Assembly (NCBI GenBank): GCA_963559135.1
Contig: CAUWJP010000026.1
Location: 1-47,536 of the forward strand
Direction of reading: 5' to 3'
Length of the DNA stretch: 47,536 nucleotides
Source of the DNA: Sellimonas sp963559135
GTDB taxonomy: Bacteria > Bacillota > Clostridia > Lachnospirales > Lachnospiraceae
Below the pieces are notes generated by a model. It worked only from the letters and a program-made list of their open reading frames with translations. It ran no database searches and was not told the origin of the DNA. The position numbers and the translations under genes are program-made. Numbering within the stretch: position 1 is the stretch's first letter; the number at the start of each line of letters is the position of its first letter. Shown one piece after another: positions 1 to 7,964 of the stretch.

Positions 1-51
1 GCGACACTACGGGTATGAACCGTATGCTCTAGCCAACTGAGCTATCCCGCC
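1..51 (-). tRNA. tRNA-Met (CAT), 3' part outside window
   Basis: On the minus strand the gene starts at base 51 with acceptor strand GGCGGGA, a D arm with GCTC/GAGC, and an anticodon stem TACGG/CCGTA around loop TTCATAC, giving anticodon CAT. The window ends in the variable-loop region, so the T arm and acceptor 3' strand are missing. The sequence resembles an elongator tRNA-Met; CAT could also be the lysidine-modified tRNA-Ile, which cannot be separated on this fragment. It lies 25 bases downstream of the tRNA-Val gene and probably shares its transcript. Confidence 0.85.
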
Positions 52-76
52 ACATGTTTCGTAATTTCTTACGAAA

Positions 77-149
77 TGGGACCTATAGGGCTCGAACCTA
101 TGACCCTCTGCTTGTAAGGCAGATGCTCTCCCAGCTGAGCTAAGATCCC
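77..149 (-). tRNA. tRNA-Val (TAC)
   Basis: A complete 73-base cloverleaf reads on the minus strand. Acceptor GGGATCT pairs with AGGTCCC, followed by discriminator A. The D stem is GCTC/GAGC, the anticodon stem TCTGC/GCAGA encloses loop CTTACAA (anticodon TAC, valine), and the T stem ATAGG/CCTAT encloses TTCGAGC. CCA is not encoded. A promoter lies 36 bases upstream and the tRNA-Met gene follows, so the two form a small tRNA operon continuing past the window edge. Confidence 0.95.
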
Positions 150-156
150 ATATATC

Positions 157-178
157 GCGGGTCGCTTTCGCAACCCGC
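157..178 (-). other. GAAA-capped hairpin in tRNA leader
   Basis: Nine-base arms (GCGGGTTGC/GCGACCCGC read on minus, one G-T pair) close a GAAA tetraloop. It lies between the tRNA promoter and tRNA-Val. No U-run follows, so it is not a classical terminator; it may be part of the tRNA precursor leader or a processing stem. Confidence 0.4.
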
Positions 179-184
179 TTGATT

Positions 185-214
185 ATTATACTATTAACAC
201 CCGATAAATGTCAA
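185..214 (-). promoter_or_regulatory. Promoter of the tRNA operon
   Basis: On minus, a perfect -35 TTGACA (209-214) is followed after 18 bases by a perfect -10 TATAAT (185-190). It points at tRNA-Val and lies downstream of the gdhA stop codon. Confidence 0.75.
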
Positions 215-279
215 CACTTTTTTTATCTTTTTTTACACAGATTTTTCAGGAATTTTTCCACTGAATTTTCTGCCAAATC

Positions 280-1614
280 CTAAACGATTCCCTGAGCTTC
301 CATTGCGGCTGCTACTTTTTCAAATCCAGCGATGTTTGCTCCTACAACGTAGTTACCTTCGCATCCGTATCTCTTTGCTGCGTCTGCTGCGTTGTGGCAG
401 ATATTTACCATGATGTTTTTCAGTTTTTGATCAACTTCTTCGAAGGACCAGCTTAAGCGCTCGCTGTTCTGTGACATTTCCAGCGCGGATGTTGCAACAC
501 CACCGGCATTGGATGCTTTTCCAGGTGCGAAAAGTACACCTTTTGCCTGTAAGTATTCTGTCGCTTCCATTGTAGTCGGCATGTTTGCTCCTTCTGCCAC
601 TGCAATACATCCATTTGCCACAAGCTGTTTTGCATCTTCAAGATGCAGTTCGTTCTGTGTTGCACATGGAAGTGCAATGTCACATTTTACAGACCATACG
701 CCTGCGCCTTCATGGTATTCGGAGTTTGGACGATATGTTTTGTACTCGGTCAGTCTTGCGCGTTTTACTTCTTTGATCTCTTTAACTGCATCCAGATCAA
801 TGCCTTCCGGATCATAGATCCATCCGGTAGAATCGCTCATGGTCACAACTTTTGCTCCCATCTGTCCCGCTTTTTCTGCTGCGTAGATCGCAACATTTCC
901 TGCTCCGGAAATGGCAACGACTTTATCTTTCATATCTTTGCCTGCAAGTTTTAACATTTCTTCTGTGAAGTAAAGCAGTCCGTATCCTGTTGCTTCTGTA
1001 CGAACAAGGGATCCTCCATAAGTCAGTCCCTTTCCTGTAAGCACTCCTTCAAATACGCCACGGATTCTTTTATACTGTCCGAACATGTAGCCGATCTCTC
1101 TTGCCCCTGTTCCGATATCTCCGGCCGGCACATCTGTGTCTGCTCCGATATATTTGCACAGCTCTGTCATAAAGCTCTGGCAGAATGCCATAATCTCTCT
1201 ATCGGATTTTCCTTTTGGATCAAAGTCAGATCCACCTTTTCCTCCTCCGATCGGAAGACCTGTCAGGGAATTTTTGAAAATCTGCTCAAATCCAAGGAAT
1301 TTGATAATGCTTAAATTTACAGATGGATGGAGTCTGAGGCCTCCTTTGTATGGTCCGATAGCGCTGTTGAACTGTACACGGTATGCCTTATTAACATGTA
1401 CCTGTCCGTTGTCATCTACCCACGGCACACGGAAGAGCAACTGTCTTTCCGGCTCTGTCAGTCTCTCCAGAAGCGCTTCTTTTCTATATTTATCTTCATT
1501 TGCCTCAATCACGACACGGAGAGATTCCAGAACTTCTTTTACAGCCTGATGAAATTCCGGTTCGTTTGGGTTTTTCTTTACTACAAGGTCAATCACTTCA
1601 TCTACATATGACAT
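280..1614 (-). CDS. gdhA: NADP-type glutamate dehydrogenase
   Basis: This 444-residue protein interconverts 2-oxoglutarate plus ammonia and glutamate in the cytoplasm, the main ammonia entry point in many gut anaerobes. It is collinear with the hexameric bacterial GDH family. The substrate region KGGSDFDPKGKS (about 125-136) and PAGDIGTGAREIG (about 163-175) belong to the N-terminal domain, and a GAGNVA nucleotide-binding turn (about 239-244) to the C-terminal Rossmann domain. Length and layout match NADP-specific enzymes (about 445-450 residues); cofactor choice is inferred from family resemblance. The start has a clear AGGAGG site and its own promoter. It is a single-gene unit between the tRNA pair and marR. 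Confidence 0.95.
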   Translation of the reverse strand: MSYVDEVIDLVVKKNPNEPEFHQAVKEVLESLRVVIEANEDKYRKEALLERLTEPERQLLFRVPWVDDNGQVHVNKAYRVQFNSAIGPYKGGLRLHPSVNLSIIKFLGFEQIFKNSLTGLPIGGGKGGSDFDPKGKSDREIMAFCQSFMTELCKYIGADTDVPAGDIGTGAREIGYMFGQYKRIRGVFEGVLTGKGLTYGGSLVRTEATGYGLLYFTEEMLKLAGKDMKDKVVAISGAGNVAIYAAEKAGQMGAKVVTMSDSTGWIYDPEGIDLDAVKEIKEVKRARLTEYKTYRPNSEYHEGAGVWSVKCDIALPCATQNELHLEDAKQLVANGCIAVAEGANMPTTMEATEYLQAKGVLFAPGKASNAGGVATSALEMSQNSERLSWSFEEVDQKLKNIMVNICHNAADAAKRYGCEGNYVVGANIAGFEKVAAAMEAQGIV

Positions 1615-1681
1615 AATATCTTCCTCCTACTTCTTTTCCTAAAAAAGTCTGCATAAACTTACATCACTTTTCTTCTTTAAC

Positions 1682-1710
1682 ACTGTAAAGCATTTTCATA
1701 GCATTGTCAA
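1682..1710 (-). promoter_or_regulatory. Promoter of gdhA
   Basis: On minus, -35 TTGACA (1705-1710) and -10 TACAGT (1682-1687) are separated by 17 bases, about 68 bases upstream of the gdhA start. The -35 lies only 8 bases below the marR stop, so gdhA can be transcribed apart from marR. Confidence 0.6.
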
Positions 1711-1717
1711 GAATTTT

Positions 1718-2182
1718 TTACCTTGTCTTTTCGGTTCGTTTTTCCTGATTCCCCATTCCGGCTGTCTTCTCACAGGCGGATTTAGCCAGTGTTTTCAGCT
1801 GTTCAGAAAATGGTTCCGGATCAATTTTGCTCTCGACCAGCAGCTCTCCCCACCATTCCGTCAACTTGTCTTTCAGCTTCAGATACAGCTTTTCACCGCT
1901 TTCTGAAAGCGAAATTTCGTATGTTTTTGCATTTCCCGGACGCTTTTCCCTGATAATATATCCACTTTTTTCAAGGCGGCGCATCTCTCTCGTCGCCATC
2001 GCCTGATCCATAGCCATGGAATCACACATTTCTCTCTGGCTGCATTTTGGATTGGCTCCAATATACATGACAAAATAATAACTGGAATAGCCGATCCCGT
2101 ACTGTTCCACCAGATGGTGCAGATACTTCTGTGACTGACGGTTTAAAATAGAAATATATTTTCCGATCCTACTGGATGGCAT
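1718..2182 (-). CDS. MarR-family transcriptional regulator
   Basis: A 154-residue winged-helix protein of the MarR type. The DNA-binding part runs roughly from PKCSQREMCDSMAMDQAMATREMRRLEKSGYI (helix-turn-helix and recognition helix) into the wing around EKRPGNAKTYEISLSESG. Such proteins bind short palindromes as dimers and often respond to phenolic or xenobiotic ligands. An in-frame start 33 bases upstream exists, but the ATG chosen here has GGGAGGA at proper spacing. It has its own consensus promoter and is followed by gdhA 103 bases later. The target is unknown; autoregulation is common in the family, but no clear palindrome was seen in its promoter. Confidence 0.88.
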   Translation of the reverse strand: MPSSRIGKYISILNRQSQKYLHHLVEQYGIGYSSYYFVMYIGANPKCSQREMCDSMAMDQAMATREMRRLEKSGYIIREKRPGNAKTYEISLSESGEKLYLKLKDKLTEWWGELLVESKIDPEPFSEQLKTLAKSACEKTAGMGNQEKRTEKTR

Positions 2183-2227
2183 ATCTGTTCCTCCCTTAAT
2201 AAAATCATTGAGCAAATTTACGTTTTC

Positions 2228-2256
2228 ATTATAATCACCGTGTTTTCTTCTGTCAA
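2228..2256 (-). promoter_or_regulatory. Promoter of the marR gene
   Basis: On minus, perfect -35 TTGACA (2251-2256), 17-base spacer and perfect -10 TATAAT (2228-2233), about 45 bases upstream of the marR start and just downstream of the purL terminator. Confidence 0.75.
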
Positions 2257-2271
2257 ATCCCCTAAAAATGA

Positions 2272-2306
2272 AAAGAGGACAAATCCTGCACTGATCTGTC
2301 CTCTTT
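2272..2306 (-). terminator. Terminator after purL
   Basis: Ten-base perfect arms AAAGAGGACA and TGTCCTCTTT flank a 15-base loop; on the minus strand the stem is followed by TTTCATTTTT. It begins 18 bases after the purL stop codon. Confidence 0.75.
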
Positions 2307-2324
2307 CTCTATCAATCGTATGCC

Positions 2325-5300
2325 CTATTTGAAATATGCGACACCGGATTCAAAGATCTTCATATCCTGTTCACCGTAAATATTGATTGCAACACCATCC
2401 GCTCTACGCTCGGAATGTGCCATCTTTCCAAGGACACGTCCATCTGGGCTTGTGATACCTTCGATCGCACGGTAGGAACCGTTGACATTCCATTCCTCGT
2501 CCATCGTCACATTGCCGTCCAGATCGCAGTACTGTGTCGCTACCTGTCCGTTTGCAAAGAGAGTATTGAGCCATTCCTCATTTGCAACAAACCGTCCCTC
2601 ACCGTGGGAAGCCGGGTTTGTATAGACTCCGCCAAGCTCTGCCATCTGAAGCCATGGAGACTTGTTCGTTACTACCTTTGTGTAAACCATCTTTGAAATA
2701 TGACGTCCAATCGTATTGTATGTCAGTGTCGGCGCATCTTCTGTCTGGCCGACAATCTTGCCGTGCGGAACAAGTCCAAGTTTAATCAGTGTCTGGAACC
2801 CGTTACAGATACCAAGAGCAAGACCGTCTCTTTCACTTAAGAGTTTCTCTACTGCTTCTTTCATCTTTGCATTCTGGAATGCAGTCGCAAAGAACTTCGC
2901 AGATCCATCCGGCTCATCTCCTGCGGAGAATCCGCCCGGGAACATGATAATCTGAGACTGTCCGATTGCCTTCTCAAACTCAGCTACAGAATCGCGGATG
3001 TCTGCCGCATCCAGATTCCGGAATACTTTTGTAATCACCTTTGCACCTGCGCGCTCAAATGCCTTTGCACTGTCGTACTCACAGTTTGTTCCCGGGAATA
3101 CCGGAATAAAGACAGTCGGCTGCGCAATCTTGTGGGAACAGATGTGAACTTTCTTTGTATCATAGCATCCGTCTTCCGTGATCCGTGCCTCCGGATCTGC
3201 TGGTGCTACATATACGGACTCCGGTGCTGATTCTTCACCGGAAACTGTTGCAAATACTTTTTCCAGAGGTGCTTTCCATGCTGCCTCTGCGTCTGCAAGT
3301 GTAATTTCCGTATTTCCATAAGAGAAGGTACCGTTATCTGTCACTTCACCGATAACTGTATATGTAATGGCAAGTTTTCCGACTTTGTCTGCCGGTACTT
3401 CTGCAATGATATCTCCAAATCCCGGAGCAAAGAAATCTCTCGGATCTACATTATGCTCAATCTTAACACCCATGCCGTTTCCGAATGCCATCTTGCTGAC
3501 AGCCGCAGCAATACCGTGGCGATCCAAAGCGTACGCGGATACAATGTTTCCATTCTGAATATCCTCACGGAACTTGCCGTACTGATCCATTACCTGACTG
3601 TAAACCGGGAGGCTGTACTGGTCTTTCTCAATCCGAATCCATACAAGCTTATTGCCTGCTGCTTTGAGTTCCGGTGTAATGATATCTCCAACCTTTGCAA
3701 TATCCACAGCAAAGGAAACCAATGTCGGAGGCACATCAATATCCTGGAATGTTCCAGACATACTGTCCTTTCCTCCGATGGATGGCAGTCCGTATCCGAT
3801 CTGTGCACTATATGCACCAAGGAGTGCTGCAAACGGCTGGCTCCAACGTTTCGGATCTTCTGTCATTCTGCGGAAATATTCCTGGAACGTGAAACGGATT
3901 TTCCGATAGTCTCCGCCGGAGGCTACGATCTTTGCGATTGACTCGGTCACTGCATAAACTGCTCCGTGGTACGGGCTCCAGCTGGAAAGATACGGGTCAA
4001 ATCCAAAGCTCATCATAGACACGGTATCACATGAACCTTTCAATACCGGAAGTTTGGCTACCATGGTCTGTGTCTCTGTCATCTGGTATTTTCCGCCGTA
4101 CGGCATAAAGACAGATCCTGCTCCGATGGAACCATCAAACATCTCCACAAGCCCTTTCTGGGAACATACATTGAGGTCTTTTAATGTATCAAGCCATGCT
4201 TCCTTTACATCGGTAATATCCTTGCGTTCTTCCAACATATTGCCGCCTTTTGACGGAATCTCAACAAAGACTTCTGTCTCCTGATGTGCTCCGTTTGTAT
4301 CAAGGAATGCACGGGAAATATTGACAATCTCTTTGCCTCTCCAGGAGAGTACAAGACGAGGTTCTTCAGTGACAACAGCCACTTCCACTGCCTCCAGGTT
4401 CTCCTCTTTGGCATACTCTAAAAACTGCGCGACATCTTTTGGATCTACTACAACGGCCATACGTTCCTGGGACTCGGAAATAGCGATTTCTGTTCCGTCA
4501 AGTCCTGCGTATTTCTTCGGCACTTTATCAAGATCTACTCTCAGACCATCCGCAAGCTCTCCGATTGCAACAGAAACTCCGCCTGCGCCAAAGTCATTAC
4601 ACTTCTTGATGAGACGGCTGACTTCTTCTCTGCGGAACATTCTCTGAATCTTACGCTCTGTTGGTGCGTTTCCTTTCTGAACTTCCGCACCACAGGTCTC
4701 GATGGATGCTTCTGTGTGTACTTTGGAAGAACCGGTTGCACCGCCGCATCCGTCTCTTCCTGTCCGTCCGCCGAGCAGAATGATGATATCGCCCGGATCA
4801 GATGTCTCACGGATCACCGCACGTCTTGGAGCAGCTCCAAGGACAGCACCGATCTCCATACGTTTTGCCACATAGTCCGGATGGTAAATCTCTTTTACCA
4901 TGCCTGTCGCAAGTCCGATCTGGTTTCCGTAGGAACTGTATCCATGGGCAGCCTCTCTGACAAGCTTCTTCTGAGGAAGTTTTCCTTTCATTGTATCTTT
5001 CACAGAAACAGTCGGATCTGCCGCTCCTGTCACACGCATTGCCTGGTAAACATAAGTACGTCCAGACAGCGGATCACGAATAGCTCCGCCAAGGCAGGTT
5101 GCAGCGCCTCCAAACGGCTCAATCTCGGTCGGATGATTGTGTGTCTCATTCTTAAAGTTGACAAGCCACTCTTCTTCCTTTCCATCCACCTCAATCGGTA
5201 CTACGATACTGCATGCATTGATCTCGTCGGACTCTTCCTGATCCTGAAGCTTCCCTTCTTTTTTTAACTTCCGCATTGCCATCAGGGCAAGATCCATCAG

Positions 5301-6122
5301 GCAGACAAACTTGTCTTCTCTGCCTTTGAAAATTTCACTGTGTGTCTGTAAATATTCCCGGTAAGTCTCTTCAAGAGGTGCGCGGTAATCTCCTTCTCCG
5401 AATGTTACATTTGTAAGCTCGGTGGAGAATGTCGTATGACGGCAGTGGTCAGACCAGTATGTATCCAGTACGCGGATCTCTGTCATAGACGGATCACGCT
5501 TCTCCTCCGTCCGGAAATAATTCTGAATATGAAGGAAATCCTTAAATGTCATGGCAAGTCCAAGGGAATCATAAAGCTCTTTTAAGCTTCCCTCTTCCAT
5601 ATTTTGAAATCCATCAAAAATCAGGACATCCGCAGGCTCCTCAAACTGTGTCACCAGCGTTTCCGGCTTGTCCATTCCGGTTTCTCTGGAATCCACCGGG
5701 TTGATACAATGCGCCTTGATTGCCTCAAACTCCTCGTCACTTACGCTTCCTTCAATTACATAAGTGGTTGCGGTCTTGATTACCGGCTTTTCGTCCTCCC
5801 GGATAAACTGTACGCACTGTACAGCAGAGTCCGCTCTCTGGTCAAACTGTCCTGGCAGGTACTCTACGGAAAATGACCGCTCGTCCTCTTTCATCGGGAA
5901 AGTCTCTTTATATAAGGTATCTACCGGCGGCTCCGCGAACACACCGTTGCACGCTCTTTCAAATGTCTCTTCTGACAGATTTTCAATATCATAGCGAATC
6001 AGCACACGGACATTGGTCACGCCGCAAATCCCCAGGTAGCTTTTAATCTCGTGTTTTAATGCTTTCGCCTGTACGGCAAAATTCTGCTTTTTCTCTGCAT
6101 ATACACGTCTTACACCGCTCAT
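2325..6122 (-). CDS. purL: Phosphoribosylformylglycinamidine synthase, single-chain
   Basis: A 1265-residue enzyme catalysing the fourth step of de novo purine synthesis: FGAR plus glutamine plus ATP to FGAM. It is the large single-chain form found in Clostridia and Proteobacteria rather than the split PurS/PurL/PurQ type of Bacillus. The order is an N-terminal PurS-like part, the two AIRS-like synthetase halves (motifs FKNETHNHPTEIEPFGG and SIGGKDSMSGTF), and a C-terminal class-I glutamine amidotransferase. In the latter, PGGFSAGDE, the nucleophile motif GICNGFQ and PASHGEGRF are visible, so ammonia transfer should be intact. No other purine gene adjoins it. No purine riboswitch is recognisable in the roughly 100 bases upstream. 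Confidence 0.96.
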   Translation of the reverse strand: MSGVRRVYAEKKQNFAVQAKALKHEIKSYLGICGVTNVRVLIRYDIENLSEETFERACNGVFAEPPVDTLYKETFPMKEDERSFSVEYLPGQFDQRADSAVQCVQFIREDEKPVIKTATTYVIEGSVSDEEFEAIKAHCINPVDSRETGMDKPETLVTQFEEPADVLIFDGFQNMEEGSLKELYDSLGLAMTFKDFLHIQNYFRTEEKRDPSMTEIRVLDTYWSDHCRHTTFSTELTNVTFGEGDYRAPLEETYREYLQTHSEIFKGREDKFVCLMDLALMAMRKLKKEGKLQDQEESDEINACSIVVPIEVDGKEEEWLVNFKNETHNHPTEIEPFGGAATCLGGAIRDPLSGRTYVYQAMRVTGAADPTVSVKDTMKGKLPQKKLVREAAHGYSSYGNQIGLATGMVKEIYHPDYVAKRMEIGAVLGAAPRRAVIRETSDPGDIIILLGGRTGRDGCGGATGSSKVHTEASIETCGAEVQKGNAPTERKIQRMFRREEVSRLIKKCNDFGAGGVSVAIGELADGLRVDLDKVPKKYAGLDGTEIAISESQERMAVVVDPKDVAQFLEYAKEENLEAVEVAVVTEEPRLVLSWRGKEIVNISRAFLDTNGAHQETEVFVEIPSKGGNMLEERKDITDVKEAWLDTLKDLNVCSQKGLVEMFDGSIGAGSVFMPYGGKYQMTETQTMVAKLPVLKGSCDTVSMMSFGFDPYLSSWSPYHGAVYAVTESIAKIVASGGDYRKIRFTFQEYFRRMTEDPKRWSQPFAALLGAYSAQIGYGLPSIGGKDSMSGTFQDIDVPPTLVSFAVDIAKVGDIITPELKAAGNKLVWIRIEKDQYSLPVYSQVMDQYGKFREDIQNGNIVSAYALDRHGIAAAVSKMAFGNGMGVKIEHNVDPRDFFAPGFGDIIAEVPADKVGKLAITYTVIGEVTDNGTFSYGNTEITLADAEAAWKAPLEKVFATVSGEESAPESVYVAPADPEARITEDGCYDTKKVHICSHKIAQPTVFIPVFPGTNCEYDSAKAFERAGAKVITKVFRNLDAADIRDSVAEFEKAIGQSQIIMFPGGFSAGDEPDGSAKFFATAFQNAKMKEAVEKLLSERDGLALGICNGFQTLIKLGLVPHGKIVGQTEDAPTLTYNTIGRHISKMVYTKVVTNKSPWLQMAELGGVYTNPASHGEGRFVANEEWLNTLFANGQVATQYCDLDGNVTMDEEWNVNGSYRAIEGITSPDGRVLGKMAHSERRADGVAINIYGEQDMKIFESGVAYFK

Positions 6123-6230
6123 GAATTTCCTCCATTCTTCTTTTTACAAGATTATTCGATTCTGGCCCTAGTGTATCATACTTTTCTTGATAAGTATAAT
6201 TAATATATTTAAATTTACTTATAAGTTGTC

Positions 6231-6932
6231 CTAATTTCCTTTTTTCTTTCTCCAGATCCGCAGCCCCATGCATATAAGCTCAAAGAAAACCAGGAATACA
6301 ACAAAAAATCCGCCGATCCGAAGCGTCATGTCGAAGAAAAATCCCTCCGGAAGCATCCGGATCATATAATCTGTGGCAGGGTCAAAGATCCACAGATCAT
6401 TATCGAAAAACAGCTCATGGAAAATGACAAAGCACCGGTCAAAGTTTACGGCAATCGCAATTCCAAGCACTGCTACCAGCGCCAGAAATACCCCGACCGT
6501 GATTTCATAAGCCTTCGGCAGAATCCGTTTGAGATCCGCTTTCAAAGCAAGCAGAATCACTACTGCCGCAACCAGGATCACTACCGCATATCTTCTGAGG
6601 GCAAACCCTCCCAGAAACAGATCCCGGACTTCGCCCATGTGGAATCGGTCCTGCTCATTAAAAAAATCCTGACGCTCTCCATCAATCGTAGTCATGACGG
6701 AAAGCTCCTCCCGGTCACCTCTTAAGTAGGCCATCATCTTTTCCGTAACATCCATGATGTCGTCCATCTCCATCGGAAGTGTTTCCTGAATTTCATACTT
6801 TTCATATTCTTTTTGGTAAAACCCAAAATCACTGTATGTCGCAATCTCAAAGGCACTCAGCAGTAAAATCAGAATCAGCGAAACCGCTGCCGCTGCTGCC
6901 AGAAATCCGTGTAGCACTTTTTTTGCCTTCAT
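6231..6932 (-). CDS. DUF1461 / TIGR01906 integral membrane protein
   Basis: A 233-residue membrane protein with four predicted membrane spans: near the N-terminus (LAAAAAVSLILILLLSAF), two central spans (YAVVILVAAVVILLALKA and VGVFLALVAVLGIAIAVNF) and one near the C-terminus. A long acidic extracytoplasmic loop lies between spans 1 and 2. The segment FHELFFDNDLWIFDPATDYMIRML, with LPEGFFFD after it, matches what I know of the TIGR01906 signature. Function is unknown. The frame is open 31 codons further upstream, but the ATG at 6932 has AAGGAG in place and directly precedes the hydrophobic segment. The gene is divergent from the LysR gene, so that regulator may control it. Confidence 0.8.
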   Translation of the reverse strand: MKAKKVLHGFLAAAAAVSLILILLLSAFEIATYSDFGFYQKEYEKYEIQETLPMEMDDIMDVTEKMMAYLRGDREELSVMTTIDGERQDFFNEQDRFHMGEVRDLFLGGFALRRYAVVILVAAVVILLALKADLKRILPKAYEITVGVFLALVAVLGIAIAVNFDRCFVIFHELFFDNDLWIFDPATDYMIRMLPEGFFFDMTLRIGGFFVVFLVFFELICMGLRIWRKKKGN

Positions 6933-7010
6933 ACTTGTCGCCGCTCCTTTCTGTCTTCCTTTCCTATTATAAATGCTGCCAGGCTCTCCTTCCAGTAAAA
7001 CTTTTGCACC

Positions 7011-7039
7011 TTGTTTTTTTTTCATTCATTCCTTATAAT
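7011..7039 (+). promoter_or_regulatory. Promoter of the lysR gene
   Basis: TTGTTT (7011-7016), 17-base spacer and perfect TATAAT (7034-7039), about 30 bases upstream of the LysR start, within the divergent intergenic region. Confidence 0.6.
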
Positions 7040-7068
7040 AAAGCTATAATTTATAAGGAGGACTAATG

Positions 7069-7941
7069 ATGGATATTAACTATGAATTATATAAAGTTTT
7101 TTACTATGTTGCATCAAGTTTAAGCTTCTCCGAAGCGTCCAAGCAGCTTTATATTTCCCAGTCGGCGGTCAGCCAGTCAATCAAAGCTTTGGAAAAGAAA
7201 CTGGACCAGGTTCTGTTTATCCGGAGCACAAAAAAAGTCCAGCTTACGCCGGAGGGTGAGATCCTTCTGCGTCATGTGGAACCGGCCATGAATCTTATCA
7301 AACGCGGCGAAAACCAGCTTCTGGAATCCGCCTCCACAGGCGGCCAGATCCGGATAGGGGCAAGTGATACCATCTGCCGGTACTTCCTTGTACCGTATCT
7401 GGAACGTTTTCACCGGAGTTTCCCGAACTCTCACATTAAGGTGACGAACCAGACTTCCATCAAATGCGTAGATCTTCTGGAAAACGGACAGGTGGATCTA
7501 ATTTTTATCAATTACCCGAATAACTATATCAACCAGCTTTCTACTGTCAAAAAGATCAAAACTTTCCGGGATGTCTTTGTTGCCAACGATTCGTTCTCTC
7601 ACCTGAAAGGGAAGATGCTTTCCTACCAGGAACTTTTAGATCAGCCAATCCTGATGCTGGATCGAAAAAGTACGACCAGTGAATTCTTACACAGTCTTTT
7701 CCAGCAGCATCAGCTGGATCTTGTGCCGGAAATCGAGCTGAGTAGCAACGACCTTCTCATTGATCTTGCAAAAATCGGCCTTGGCATCGCTTTCATTCCG
7801 GATTACTGTTTAAGCCGTGACCCGGAAGGACTCTTTATCGTAGATACAAAAGAAGAGCTGCCAAAAAGGCAGCTCCTGATCGCCTACAATGACCGGATTC
7901 CGATGTCCCGGTCTGTGCAGGCTTTTCTCGATTACTTCTAA
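7069..7941 (+). CDS. LysR-family transcriptional regulator
   Basis: A 290-residue regulator. The N-terminal helix-turn-helix spans about residues 4-60 (SFSEASKQLYISQSAVSQSI, then KALEKKLDQVLFIR), the linker helix follows, and residues 90-290 form the periplasmic-binding-like effector domain. Two adjacent ATGs lie after an AAGGAG site; the second is spaced 8 bases from it and is preferred, the first (7066) gives one more Met. It is divergent from the DUF1461 gene, the classical arrangement for LysR control of the neighbour. The effector cannot be deduced. Confidence 0.9.
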   Translation: MDINYELYKVFYYVASSLSFSEASKQLYISQSAVSQSIKALEKKLDQVLFIRSTKKVQLTPEGEILLRHVEPAMNLIKRGENQLLESASTGGQIRIGASDTICRYFLVPYLERFHRSFPNSHIKVTNQTSIKCVDLLENGQVDLIFINYPNNYINQLSTVKKIKTFRDVFVANDSFSHLKGKMLSYQELLDQPILMLDRKSTTSEFLHSLFQQHQLDLVPEIELSSNDLLIDLAKIGLGIAFIPDYCLSRDPEGLFIVDTKEELPKRQLLIAYNDRIPMSRSVQAFLDYF

Positions 7942-7945
7942 TCTT

Positions 7946-7964
7946 AGGACCACGGCCAGGTCCT
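7946..7964. terminator. Short hairpin between convergent lysR and helicase genes
   Basis: AGGACC and GGTCCT arms with a 7-base loop sit in the 22-base gap between the two convergent stop codons. The plus strand continues TTATTCTT. The stem is only 6 pairs, so this is a weak bidirectional terminator candidate. Confidence 0.4.

Noticed and set aside
157..178. Terminator of gdhA
   Set aside because: The hairpin lies downstream of the tRNA promoter and has no U-run on minus, so it belongs to the tRNA leader.
6123..6230. Purine riboswitch or PurR-type operator upstream of purL
   Set aside because: No conserved purine-aptamer core is visible; there are only AT-rich partial palindromes such as ATACTT/AAGTAT, and the promoter candidates are weak.
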